The notes under the pieces are model-generated. The model did not search any database and had not been told where the DNA came from. It saw nothing but the letters and a program-made list of their open reading frames with translations. Positions 16,401 to 24,443 of a stretch of 64,000 nt of DNA are shown piece after piece. Origin of the DNA: Prauserella aidingensis (lineage in GTDB: Bacteria > Actinomycetota > Actinomycetes > Mycobacteriales > Pseudonocardiaceae); assembly GCF_024171865.1 (NCBI RefSeq), contig NZ_JAMTCN010000004.1, positions 186,001-250,000 of the forward strand. The letters run 5' to 3'. The position numbers and the translations under genes are program-made. The number at the start of each line of letters is the position of its first letter. Positions within the stretch are counted from its first letter, which is position 1.

Positions 16401-17519
16401 TCAGTCGTAGACGATGACGCCGCGGATGTTCTTGCCCTCGCGCAGATCCTGGAAGGCGGTGTTGATATCCTCCAGTGCGTAGGTGCGCGTGACCAGCTCG
16501 TCGAGCTTCATCTCGTCGCGCCGGTACAGATCGGCGATCAGCGGGATGTCGTTGCGCGCATTGGTGGAGCCGTAGAGCGTGCCCTGCAACCGTTTGCCCG
16601 ACATCGCGAACGTGAACATGTCGAACTGCACGTCACGCTGCAGGACGGGAGCGGCCGCGGTGAGCACCAACACGCCGCCACGCCGCGTCATCGCCTGCGC
16701 CGGCTCGAGGATCGACCCGTACGCGACGCCGACGGTGACGATCACCCGATCGGCGCCCTGGCCGTTGGTCATGTTCTCGACGAGCTGTGCCGCCTCCGCC
16801 GCCGTGGCCGCGGTGTGCGTGGCACCGAACTCCGGCGCCCGCTCCCGCTTGTAGTCGACCGGGTCGACCGCGATGATCGCCTTGGCGCCGCGGTGCCGGG
16901 CGCCCTGGACCGCGTTCATGCCGACGCCGCCGACACCGAAGATCACGACGACGTCGCCGAGCTGCAGGTCGGCCGCGTACATCGTCGACCCCCACCCCGT
17001 CGGAACGCCGCATCCGATGAGCGCGGCCTTGTCGAGCGGGATGTCCTTGTCGATCTTCACGAGTGCGTCCGTGGGCACCGTGACGTAGGGCGCGAACGTG
17101 CCGAGGTACGACATCGCGCCGACGCCCTGGCCGCGGGCGTGGATACGGTGAGTGCCGTCGGGCGAGGTACCGGCGAGCACACCGGCCCCGAGCGCGCACA
17201 TGTTGGCCTTGCCCGCGACGCACATCGAGCATGTGCCGCACGAGGGCAGGAACGAACAGACGACGTGATCGCCGACCTGCAGGTCGGCCACGTGATCCCC
17301 GACCTCCGTGACCACCCCGGCACCCTCGTGGCCTCCGAGGATCGGAGCCCAGTCGAGCGGGATGTCGCCCGTGTCGAGGTGGTCGTCGCTGTGGCAGATA
17401 CCCGAGGCGGCGAGTTTCACCGTCGCCTCGGTCTTCTTCGGCGGGTCGAGTTCGATCTCCTCGACCGACCAGCCCGATTGCGTTCCCGGCTCCCACAGGA
17501 GCGCACCCTTGGTCTTCAT
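16401..17519 (-). CDS. Zn-dependent alcohol dehydrogenase, NDMA-dependent (nicotinoprotein) type
   Basis: 372 residues from the ATG at 17519 (MKTKGALLWEPG), the usual beginning of this class. Catalytic zinc ligands: Cys in SGICHSDDH and His-Glu in LGGHEGAG; structural zinc cysteines in SCGTCSMCVAGKANMC; Rossmann motif GVGGVGMNAVQG. The family (TIGR03989-like) contains enzymes with tightly bound NAD whose in-vivo electron acceptor is thought to be mycofactocin; artificial acceptor NDMA. In this operon it would oxidise the alcohol released when the esterase cleaves the Baeyer-Villiger ester. No mycofactocin genes are visible in this window. Confidence 0.9.
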   Translation of the reverse strand: MKTKGALLWEPGTQSGWSVEEIELDPPKKTEATVKLAASGICHSDDHLDTGDIPLDWAPILGGHEGAGVVTEVGDHVADLQVGDHVVCSFLPSCGTCSMCVAGKANMCALGAGVLAGTSPDGTHRIHARGQGVGAMSYLGTFAPYVTVPTDALVKIDKDIPLDKAALIGCGVPTGWGSTMYAADLQLGDVVVIFGVGGVGMNAVQGARHRGAKAIIAVDPVDYKRERAPEFGATHTAATAAEAAQLVENMTNGQGADRVIVTVGVAYGSILEPAQAMTRRGGVLVLTAAAPVLQRDVQFDMFTFAMSGKRLQGTLYGSTNARNDIPLIADLYRRDEMKLDELVTRTYALEDINTAFQDLREGKNIRGVIVYD

Positions 17520-17581
17520 CGATCGTCCTTTCGGTCCGGTGTGGAGGGTCGCCGACGGCGGCGCCGCGGGCCGCCCACGGT

Positions 17582-18037
17582 TCAGGTCGCGGGGTCCGCG
17601 ACGGGGACGGCGCGGTGGATGTCGGTCTCGCGCTTGGCGATACGCCAGCGACCGTCGATCCGGCGCAGCAGGTCGCGGTAGGTCGCCGCGGTCTGTGCCC
17701 AGCCGTCGGCGGTGCTCGCCATCGCCAGCACATCGGTGACCGCCGTGGCGGTGCCGCCGACCACGTCGACGTCGATCACCGAGTTGACCGACCAGTGGTG
17801 GGAGGCGGGCACGGCGTCCCACAGGCCGGTGACGCCGGTGCGGATCCCGTCGCGACCCTGGAACACCGCGTCGGGTCCGGGTGACCACGTGGCGTCCTCG
17901 GCCCACAGCGACAGGAACCACGGCAGGTCCCGCTTGTCGAACGCGTGCCCGTAGCCGTGCAGCACCCGCCGGATCTCTTCGAGCGCCTCCACGCGGTCCA
18001 GCCGGACGGCGAGGTCGTCGTCGATCGCGGTGCCCAT
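17582..18037 (-). CDS. NTF2/SnoaL-like protein (copy 4 of 4)
   Basis: 151 residues from ATG 18037, one base after the EthD-like stop; a GTG three codons upstream is an alternative. The N-terminus ALEEIRRVLHGYGHAFDKRDL and the later HHWSVNSVIDVDVVGG and GRWRIAKRETDIH segments fit the SnoaL_4/ring-hydroxylating-dioxygenase beta-like fold. Length and pattern differ enough from the other three copies that this is not a recent tandem duplication. Function unknown; position next to the monooxygenase block suggests action on its product. Confidence 0.8.
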   Translation of the reverse strand: MGTAIDDDLAVRLDRVEALEEIRRVLHGYGHAFDKRDLPWFLSLWAEDATWSPGPDAVFQGRDGIRTGVTGLWDAVPASHHWSVNSVIDVDVVGGTATAVTDVLAMASTADGWAQTAATYRDLLRRIDGRWRIAKRETDIHRAVPVADPAT

Positions 18038-18038
18038 C

Positions 18039-18362
18039 TCAGGCACGTCCCGTGGGCTCGACGTCGACCACCTCGTGGAAGTTGACGTCCGCGCCGGCAC
18101 CGGCGAAGTTGGCCATGTCCGCCTGGGCCGCCTGTCCCTCGGGCGAGGCGAACGCCGCGGCACACTCGTCCCGGCTGTCCCACTCCATGACGGCGACGAG
18201 GAAGTGCTCCGGCTTCGAACCGTCGAACGTCGTCGTCGCGCCCCAGCCGTAGGAGCGCAGCCCCGGCAACGTCGCCGCCAGCGGGGCGTGCGTCGACCGG
18301 TAGTGATCGAGGAACTTCTCCGGATCGTCCGGGTGGTTGTAGTGCACGGTGATGCGGAACAT
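18039..18362 (-). CDS. EthD-family protein
   Basis: 107 residues from the ATG at 18362 (MFRITVHYNHPDDPEKF) with GGGAGGAG six bases upstream; a longer frame exists, but this start matches the family. The dimeric alpha/beta-barrel pattern FRITVHYNHPDDPEKFLDHY and HAPLAATLPGLRSY is characteristic of EthD, a small protein often encoded with monooxygenases for ether or ketone degradation and usually required but not itself an oxidase. 19 bp downstream of the Baeyer-Villiger monooxygenase gene, consistent with that association. Confidence 0.85.
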   Translation of the reverse strand: MFRITVHYNHPDDPEKFLDHYRSTHAPLAATLPGLRSYGWGATTTFDGSKPEHFLVAVMEWDSRDECAAAFASPEGQAAQADMANFAGAGADVNFHEVVDVEPTGRA

Positions 18363-18381
18363 CGATGTCTCCTCCCGGACG

Positions 18382-19998
18382 TCACGCACTCAGCGCGAAG
18401 CCCTCGTAGTCGTTCGCCGCGACCTCCTGGCACTTCTGCCAGTACGGGCCGACCCCGCCGAGATAGGCCATGAGCAGCCGGGGCTTGCCGGGCACGTTCG
18501 CGCCCATGTACCAGGAATCGGTCTGCGGGTAGAGCGTCATGTCGCCGACCTCGCGCACGTGGTCGGTCCACTCCTTCTCGGCCGTCTCGGTCGCCTCGAC
18601 GGTGCGCAGCTCCCTGTGCCGCATGTGCTCCACCAGGTCGGTGATCCATTCGACGTGCTGCTCGATCGAGACGATCATGTTCGAGAGCACGGACGGGCTG
18701 CCGGGACCGGTGATCGTGAACAGGTTCGGAAAACCCGCCGGGTTCAGGCCCAGGTACAGCGCGGGCCCGTCCTGCCACTTCTCCCGGAGCGGCTGGCCGC
18801 CCCGGCCCCGGATGTCGATGTTCAGCAGCGCACCCGTCATGGCGTCGAAGCCGGTGGCCAGCACCAGACTGTCGACCTCGTACTCCCGGTCGCTCGTGCG
18901 CACCCCGCTGTCGGTGATCTCGACCAGCGGGGTCTCCCTGAGGTCGACGAGCTCGACGTGGTCGGAGTTGAACGTCTCGTAGTAGCCCGTGTCCAGGCAG
19001 GGCCGCTTGGTACCGAAGGCGTAGGTCTTCGGGCACAGCTTCTCGGCCGTCTCCGGATCGTCGACGATCTCGCGGATCTTCCCGCGCACGAACTCGGCGG
19101 CCGTCTCGTTGGCCTCCTCGTCCGCGAGCAGGTCGGTGTAGGCCTGCAGCACACCGGTGAGGTTGCCGCGCTGCCAGCGCTCCTCGTAGTTGCGGTGGCG
19201 CTCGTCGGGGTCGACCTCGAGCGCCGACCGGGTGGGCGGCTCGATCGCGACACCGAACCCGGACTGCCTGCTCTCCTCCCGGATCTCGCGGTACCGGGAC
19301 TTGATGTCGGCGACCATGTCCTGGTCGATGGGCCCGTTGAACGTCGGCAGGCTGAAGTTCGGGGTCCGCTGGAACACCGTCAGCGCGTCGGCCTGCTTCG
19401 CGATGATCGGGACGGCCTGGATACCGGACGAGCCGGTCCCGATGACGGCGACCCGTTTACCGGTGAAGTCCACACCGGACTCCGGCCAGTCGCACGTGTG
19501 GTACCAGTCGCCGCGGAACCGTTCGAGTCCGGGCACCTCGGGCTTCTTCGGCACGGACAGACAGCCGACGGCCATGATGCAGTAGCGGGCCGAGACCTCC
19601 TCGCCTGCCTCGGTCCGCACGGTCCACAGTGCACTGTCCTCGTCGTAGTGCGCCGCCGTGACCTTCGTGTCGAGCACGACGTCCCTGCGCAGGTCGTGGC
19701 GATCGGCCACGTGGTGGATGTAGGACAGGATCTCGGGCTGGCTCGGGTACTTCTCGGTCCACTCCCACTCCTGTTCGAGCTCGGGATCGAACGAGTAGGA
19801 GTAGTGCATGCTCTCGACGTCGCAGCGGGCACCGGGATACCGGTTCCAGTACCACGTGCCGCCGATGTCGGAGCCCGCTTCGACGACCTTCACGTGCATG
19901 CCCAGGTTCCGGAGTTTGTACAGCTGATACAGGCCGGAGAACCCGGCACCCACGATGACGGCGTCCAACTCGGTCGGCAGTTTCCTGGTAGCAGGCAT
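18382..19998 (-). CDS. Type I Baeyer-Villiger monooxygenase (FAD/NADPH)
   Basis: 538 residues. Two Rossmann motifs, GAGFSG (residues 17-22) and GTGSSG, flank the type I fingerprint F-x-G-x3-H-x3-W, here FRGDWYHTCDWP. The GGTWYWNRYPGARCD segment is also diagnostic and close to cyclohexanone- and steroid-monooxygenase-like enzymes. It inserts one oxygen atom of O2 next to a ketone, giving an ester or lactone, using NADPH. Immediately upstream lies the esterase that would open the product. Cyclic versus linear substrate cannot be decided from sequence. Confidence 0.94.
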   Translation of the reverse strand: MPATRKLPTELDAVIVGAGFSGLYQLYKLRNLGMHVKVVEAGSDIGGTWYWNRYPGARCDVESMHYSYSFDPELEQEWEWTEKYPSQPEILSYIHHVADRHDLRRDVVLDTKVTAAHYDEDSALWTVRTEAGEEVSARYCIMAVGCLSVPKKPEVPGLERFRGDWYHTCDWPESGVDFTGKRVAVIGTGSSGIQAVPIIAKQADALTVFQRTPNFSLPTFNGPIDQDMVADIKSRYREIREESRQSGFGVAIEPPTRSALEVDPDERHRNYEERWQRGNLTGVLQAYTDLLADEEANETAAEFVRGKIREIVDDPETAEKLCPKTYAFGTKRPCLDTGYYETFNSDHVELVDLRETPLVEITDSGVRTSDREYEVDSLVLATGFDAMTGALLNIDIRGRGGQPLREKWQDGPALYLGLNPAGFPNLFTITGPGSPSVLSNMIVSIEQHVEWITDLVEHMRHRELRTVEATETAEKEWTDHVREVGDMTLYPQTDSWYMGANVPGKPRLLMAYLGGVGPYWQKCQEVAANDYEGFALSA

Positions 19999-20111
19999 GG
20001 TGCGATGTCCTCACATTCGACGGGGAGACGGACGGAAGAGCAACGGACATGCGCCCGCCGGGGGCGCGTCTGGCCGGATCGGGAAGGTCGCAGGGACGAC
20101 CCGCGACGGCG

Positions 20112-21041
20112 TCAGGTCGCGGCCGACAGGTGGCGGTCGATCTCCGCGGCGACGTAGTCGATCGCCTCCGCGCTGCCGGGCAGCACGTTGACCATCGTGA
20201 AGAAACCGTGCATCTGACCCGGGAACCGCCGGTGCCGGACCGGAACACCCGCAGCCTCGAGGGCCTTCGCGTAGGCCTCACCCTCGTCCCGCAGGACATC
20301 GTGCTCGGCGGTCACCACGACGGCGGGCGCCTGACCCGAGAGGTCGCCGGCCTTCGCCGGGCAGGCGTCGGGGTTCGCGCGCTGGTCGGCGTCGGCGTAG
20401 TGGTCCCAGAACCAGATCATCGCGTCCCGGCTGACCATGAGCTGGTTCTCGGGATCGGCGTAGGAGGAGTTGTCGAAGTCGCAGTCGGTGACCGGGTACA
20501 CGAGGATCTGCTGGGAGAGCGCCGGACCGCCCGCGCGCGCCTTCTGGGCGACGATCGCCGTGAGGTTGCCGCCTGCGCTGTCGCCCGCGGCGATCAACGG
20601 CACCCGCTTGCCCGCGATCTCCTCGAGATGGGCGTCGACCCAGCGCAGCGAGTCCAACGCGTCGTCGGCGGCCGCCGGGTAGCGGTGTTCGGGCGCGAGG
20701 CGGTAGTCGACGAGCACCACGGCGCACCCGGTCTTGTCGGCGAGCTGCCTGCCGAGGGTCTCGAACTCCTCGATCCTGCCGATCACCCAGCCACCGCCGT
20801 GGTAGTAGACGATGACGCCGCGCGGTGCGGCGTTCGGTACCAGGATCTGCACGGGGACGGAGCGGCCGGGCAGGTCGATCGAGCGGTTCTCGGCCCGCGC
20901 CATGTCCGGACCGGGGCCGTACATCTCCCGCAGGGCCGCGGTGATGCCGCGGGCCTGTTCCGGATCCATCTCGTGGATCGGTGGCTGCCCGGATTCGGCG
21001 AGCTGGGCGAGCAGTGAACTGGTGGCCTCGTCTAGAGCCAT
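20112..21041 (-). CDS. Alpha/beta hydrolase, hormone-sensitive-lipase-type esterase
   Basis: 309-residue esterase with the HGGGW oxyanion motif (81-85), nucleophile elbow GDSAGG (Ser155), and acid/base residues Asp248 (EHDVLRD) and His278 (QMHGFF): a complete triad. No signal peptide, so cytoplasmic. First gene of operon A, with AGAGGT six bases before ATG and a good promoter at 21135-21163. Coupled to the Baeyer-Villiger monooxygenase gene 113 bp downstream; the natural role is hydrolysis of its ester or lactone. Confidence 0.93.
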   Translation of the reverse strand: MALDEATSSLLAQLAESGQPPIHEMDPEQARGITAALREMYGPGPDMARAENRSIDLPGRSVPVQILVPNAAPRGVIVYYHGGGWVIGRIEEFETLGRQLADKTGCAVVLVDYRLAPEHRYPAAADDALDSLRWVDAHLEEIAGKRVPLIAAGDSAGGNLTAIVAQKARAGGPALSQQILVYPVTDCDFDNSSYADPENQLMVSRDAMIWFWDHYADADQRANPDACPAKAGDLSGQAPAVVVTAEHDVLRDEGEAYAKALEAAGVPVRHRRFPGQMHGFFTMVNVLPGSAEAIDYVAAEIDRHLSAAT

Positions 21042-21134
21042 GGGGCACCTCTTTGTGCTGCTGGCGAACGTTGGGACCGGCGGACGCGAGACACACCTCC
21101 TTCGAGGTGAGAGACCTGCGTCACATGTTCAGCA

Positions 21135-21163
21135 AGTATGCGGCGCCCCATAATTCATGTCAA
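21135..21163 (-). promoter_or_regulatory. Promoter of operon A (esterase gene)
   Basis: Minus-strand TTGACA (21163-21158), a 17-bp spacer and CATACT (21140-21135): a near-consensus housekeeping promoter, about 94 bp before the esterase ATG. The -35 box is inside the 24-bp motif at 21151-21174, so a protein bound there would block polymerase. Confidence 0.65.
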
Positions 21164-21174
21164 GGATTAGCATG
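21151..21174. promoter_or_regulatory. Candidate operator of operon A (copy of the motif at 11831-11854)
   Basis: Plus-strand element starting TAATTCATG, then TCAAGG, ATTAG and ending CATG. It matches the operon B element at 17 of 24 positions and keeps the CATG-N11-YATG spacing. It covers the -35 box of the esterase promoter and lies 195 bp from the divergent GntR gene. The remaining intergenic sequence (21175-21368) shows no further strong signal apart from the TATCGT box next to the regulator start. Confidence 0.5.
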
Positions 21175-21368
21175 GTCTCGGGCGCAACGTGAACACGCGG
21201 TAAGCGCGCGAGCCAGGACAGCAGCCCGTCGCCCCACAGGGAGGGTCACGCCACCGGCGACAACCGAACACGAATCATGCTCAGGAAATGGCCGGTGGGC
21301 GACACGACACCGGGCGCTCCATCACGGCCTGCACAGGGATTCAGGATCATCATCGGTATCGTCACCCC

Positions 21369-22118
21369 ATGGACCAAGACGCGCTGGAACCGCGCCGGCG
21401 GCCGTACAAGCGGGGCGACAAGGTCGCGCAGGCCGTGGCACGGAGCATCATGCGGAAGATCCGCACCGAAGGGCTCGAACCGGGCGCCCACCTGCCCTCG
21501 GAAGCGCACATGCTCACCGAGTACGGCATCGGGCGCGGTTCGCTGCGGGAGGCACTGCGCATCCTCGAGGTCAACGGCCTGATCTGGCTCAAACCGGGGC
21601 CCGGCGGTGGTCCGATCGTCAGCGGCGCCCAGCCCGACCACTTCGGACAGATGGCGACGCTGTACCTGCAGGCGCAGGGCACCACGTTCCGCGAGCTGAT
21701 CGAGGCCCGACTCGCGGTCGAACCCCTCATGGCGCGGCTGGCCGCACAGCGGCAGGACCCGGCGTACATGGACGAGCTGCGGCGCGTCAGCGGGTCGCTC
21801 AAGGTCGACGACGATGCCGCCTACCTCGAGTACACGGGCGACTTCCACCGGCTCGTCGCCGAGATGTCCGGTAACGGCATCCTCAGCCTGCTCGGCCAGT
21901 CGCTGTCGGACATCTTCCGCGACCGGGTCAGCGGCATCGTGTTCCCCAAGTCGCGGCGCAAGGAGGTCTCCGACGCGCACGTGGCGATCGCCAAGGCGAT
22001 CGAGGACGGCGAGCCCGACGCCGCGCACGACCTGATGTACGAACACATGGCCAAGTACGTCAACTACGTCAAGCGGGGACACCCCACGCTGATCAACGAG
22101 GTCGTCGACTGGCGTTGA
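21369..22118 (+). CDS. GntR-family transcriptional regulator (FadR/FCD subfamily)
   Basis: 249 residues from ATG 21369 (MDQDALEPRRRP). Winged-helix domain: KVAQAVARSIMRKI, GAHLPSEAHMLTEYGIGRGSLREALRILEVNGL; the rest is the all-helical FCD ligand domain (FRELIEARLAVEPLMARLAA, DFHRLVAEMSGNG with metal-ligand type Asp/His, and HVAIAKAIEDGEPDAA). FCD regulators are usually repressors released by a carboxylate. Divergent from operon A. No Shine-Dalgarno is seen; TATCGT ends six bases before the ATG, so a leaderless transcript is possible. Inferred regulator of both operons. Confidence 0.9.
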   Translation: MDQDALEPRRRPYKRGDKVAQAVARSIMRKIRTEGLEPGAHLPSEAHMLTEYGIGRGSLREALRILEVNGLIWLKPGPGGGPIVSGAQPDHFGQMATLYLQAQGTTFRELIEARLAVEPLMARLAAQRQDPAYMDELRRVSGSLKVDDDAAYLEYTGDFHRLVAEMSGNGILSLLGQSLSDIFRDRVSGIVFPKSRRKEVSDAHVAIAKAIEDGEPDAAHDLMYEHMAKYVNYVKRGHPTLINEVVDWR

Positions 22119-22160
22119 CAGGCACGGGCACGCGCCACTGCCCACGGCCTCGTCGCCCGC

Positions 22161-22252
22161 CACCACCCAACCGGAGGCGCTGCGCGCCGCTGCCTAGGCC
22201 CACCCGTCTCCCACCACCACCCAACCTGAGGCGTTGCGCGCCGCTGCTTAGG
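22161..22252. repeat. Two direct repeats of about 38 bp, period 54
   Basis: Copies at 22161-22198 and 22215-22252 both start CACCACCCAACC and end with GCCGCTGC-Y-TAGG. They differ at a few positions. Each holds a short dyad GGCGC-TGC-GCGCC (second copy GGCGT, which still pairs as G-U in RNA). It lies between the GntR stop and the next gene. No function recognised. Confidence 0.6.
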
Positions 22253-22260
22253 ATTCGGGC

Positions 22261-22815
22261 ATGCACGGACGCGACGGCCTGACCACGGGTGCGGGCCGCC
22301 TGCTGCGCGGCACCGCCACGGGCACCGCAACCGGGTTGCTCGCCGTGTTCGCCCACGCGTCCGCAGGTGGTGCACTGCCGGAGTGGCCCGCCGTCGCCGG
22401 CCCGGTGCTGGCGATCAGCACCGTCACCACCGGCCTGGCTCGCGTACGGCTCCGGCCGACGGCCCTGCTCACGCTCCTCGCCGTCGGCCAGCTCGCGGTG
22501 CACGCCGTCCTCACGCTCGGCGCCGCACACGGCCACACGCCCGACACCACCGCGATGACGCTCGCGCACCTCATCGCGACGGCGGTCGTGTTCGCGGGCC
22601 TCACCGGGGCCGAGCGCGCGCTGTTCGCCCTGCTCGGCATGCTCGTCGCACGACGGCCGTACGGCAGGGCGCCGCTGCCGGTCGTCGGTCCCGTGTGGAC
22701 ACCGTGTCCACCGCCGCCGCAGCGACGGCCACTGCGGCACGTCGTGTACCGGCGCATCCGGGGCCGCCGCGGTCCGCCCGCGCCGACGGTTCGACCTCAC
22801 GCCATCACCGTGTGA
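22261..22815 (+). CDS. Small membrane protein of unknown function
   Basis: 184 residues with about four hydrophobic segments: near residues 18-38, 42-62, 66-90 and 98-128, followed by a basic, Pro/Arg-rich cytoplasmic-looking tail (PPPPQRRPLRH). I do not recognise a family. It precedes a PepSY membrane protein by 89 bp and is probably co-expressed with it. His residues in and around the helices (FAHASAG, AAHGHTPD, LAHLIA) would allow metal or haem contacts, but that is speculation. Confidence 0.65.
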   Translation: MHGRDGLTTGAGRLLRGTATGTATGLLAVFAHASAGGALPEWPAVAGPVLAISTVTTGLARVRLRPTALLTLLAVGQLAVHAVLTLGAAHGHTPDTTAMTLAHLIATAVVFAGLTGAERALFALLGMLVARRPYGRAPLPVVGPVWTPCPPPPQRRPLRHVVYRRIRGRRGPPAPTVRPHAITV

Positions 22816-22904
22816 CGCGCGCCCCGACGTACCGCCCGTGACCGCAGGTCCGAGCGGCGCTCTCGCGCGTCCGCGGACCCGTGCCGTCACAGGAGCGATC
22901 CGTC

Positions 22905-24395
22905 ATGTCCGACACCACGCTGCGCCCGCCCGACAGCGCAGCGGCCGCCCCGTCCACCACCGACACAGCCACCACGTCCACGACCCCAGCCGACAGCTCT
23001 CCTGCCGGCACGGCCGCCTACCCGCCGCGGCGCCGTGCCCGATGGCGCGCCCTGCTGCTGCGGCTGCACTTCTACGCAGGCGTGTTCGTCGGCCCGTTCG
23101 TCCTCGTCGCAGCCCTCACGGGCACCGCCTACGCGCTCACCCCACCACTCGAGTCCTGGCTCTACCACGACGAGCTGACCGCGACGTCCCCGCACGACCC
23201 GCTCCCCCTGGCCGACCAGGTCCGCGCCGCGCAGGACGCCGTGCCGGGCGCCCGGGTGGAGGCCGTCCGGCCCGCTCCGGAACCCGGTGCGACCACCCGC
23301 GTGCTGTTCGCCGCCCCGGAGCTGGGGTCCTCGGAGTCCCGCACGGTGTTCGTCGACCCGGGAAACGCGGCCATCACCGGTGAGCTGACCACCTACGGCA
23401 CGAGCGGAGTGCTGCCCCTGCGCATGACGCTCGACCAGCTCCACCGCAACCTGCTGCTCGGCGAACCGGGCCGGATCTACAGCGAGCTGGCCGCGTCGTG
23501 GCTGTGGGTGATCGCGCTCGCGGGTCTCGCGCTGTGGACGGCCCGCCGGACGAAGCGCCGTACCGGCCACGCCGACGCGACGCGGGGGCGGCATCCGGGC
23601 CGGGGCCGCCGGGCCACACTGCGGTGGCACGGCCGGCTCGGTGTCGCCGTGCTGGGCGGCGCGCTGGTGCTCTCGGCGACCGGGCTGACGTGGTCGGCCC
23701 ACGCCGGGGAGAACATCGCCGCCCTGCGCACGGCCGCGGGCTGGAGCACGCCCGAGCTGGACACGTCGGCGGGCCACCCCGGGCACGCCGCCGGCACCGA
23801 GGGCGGCTCCGCGGACGATGCCACGGCCGCGCACGCTCCTGCCCGGACCGTCAACGACGTCCTCGCCGCAGCTCGCGGTGCCGGGATCGACGCGGGCGCG
23901 ATCGAGATCGCCGTTCCCGAGGCGCCCGGCGCGGCATGGTCGGTCACGGAGATCGAGCGGAGCTGGCCCACGCAGGTCGACGCGGTCGCCGTGGATGCCG
24001 CGACCGGCGAGGTCACCGACGAGGTGCGATTCGCCGACTACCCCTTCGGTGCGAAGCTGGCCCGCTGGGGCATCGACCTGCACATGGGCACGCTGTTCGG
24101 ACGGCCCAACCAGGCCGCGCTCGCCGCGCTCGGCGGAGGTCTGACGGCCCTGACCGTGTTGGGATACCGGCTGTGGTGGCAGCGCAGGCCCCGGAGCGCC
24201 GCGTTCGGCCGTCCGGTGCCGCGCGGACAGTGGCGCGCACTGCCGCCGTGGGCGGTCGTCGGCATCGTCGCGGCCGCAGCGGCCGTCGGAGTGCTGGCGC
24301 CGTTGTTCGGCCTGAGTCTGCTGGCGTTCCTCCTCGTGGACGTCGTCGTCGGGCGGCTCGCGGCGCGGCGCCGCTCCGCGCGGACCGGCGGCTGA
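22905..24395 (+). CDS. PepSY-associated transmembrane protein
   Basis: 496 residues from ATG 22905 (MSDTTLRPPDS), supported by AGGAG nine bases upstream; a GTG eight codons earlier is less likely. A Thr/Ser/Ala/Pro-rich N-terminal tail is followed by the typical LHFYAGVFVGPFVLVAALTGTAYAL helix, extracytoplasmic PepSY-like domains, then helices near residues 190-210, 240-260, 395-415 and 435-475. The HRNLLLGEPGRIYSELAASW and LHMGTLFGRPNQ motifs identify the PepSY_TM family, linked to iron/siderophore or copper handling in other bacteria. A His/Asp/Ala-rich loop lies around residues 285-310. Confidence 0.88.
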   Translation: MSDTTLRPPDSAAAAPSTTDTATTSTTPADSSPAGTAAYPPRRRARWRALLLRLHFYAGVFVGPFVLVAALTGTAYALTPPLESWLYHDELTATSPHDPLPLADQVRAAQDAVPGARVEAVRPAPEPGATTRVLFAAPELGSSESRTVFVDPGNAAITGELTTYGTSGVLPLRMTLDQLHRNLLLGEPGRIYSELAASWLWVIALAGLALWTARRTKRRTGHADATRGRHPGRGRRATLRWHGRLGVAVLGGALVLSATGLTWSAHAGENIAALRTAAGWSTPELDTSAGHPGHAAGTEGGSADDATAAHAPARTVNDVLAAARGAGIDAGAIEIAVPEAPGAAWSVTEIERSWPTQVDAVAVDAATGEVTDEVRFADYPFGAKLARWGIDLHMGTLFGRPNQAALAALGGGLTALTVLGYRLWWQRRPRSAAFGRPVPRGQWRALPPWAVVGIVAAAAAVGVLAPLFGLSLLAFLLVDVVVGRLAARRRSARTGG

Positions 24396-24400
24396 CCGTG

Positions 24401-24429
24401 GTGGGGCCGTCCACGCCGGACGGCCCCAC
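24401..24429. terminator. Hairpin between the PepSY gene and the next gene
   Basis: Perfect 12-bp stem (GTGGGGCCGTCC / GGACGGCCCCAC) with a 5-nt loop, starting 6 bp after the PepSY stop. No U-run follows, so it is a terminator-like hairpin of the kind common in actinomycetes. It could also influence the hydrolase GTG 15 bp further on. Confidence 0.5.
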
Positions 24430-24443
24430 CTACGATCACGTCC

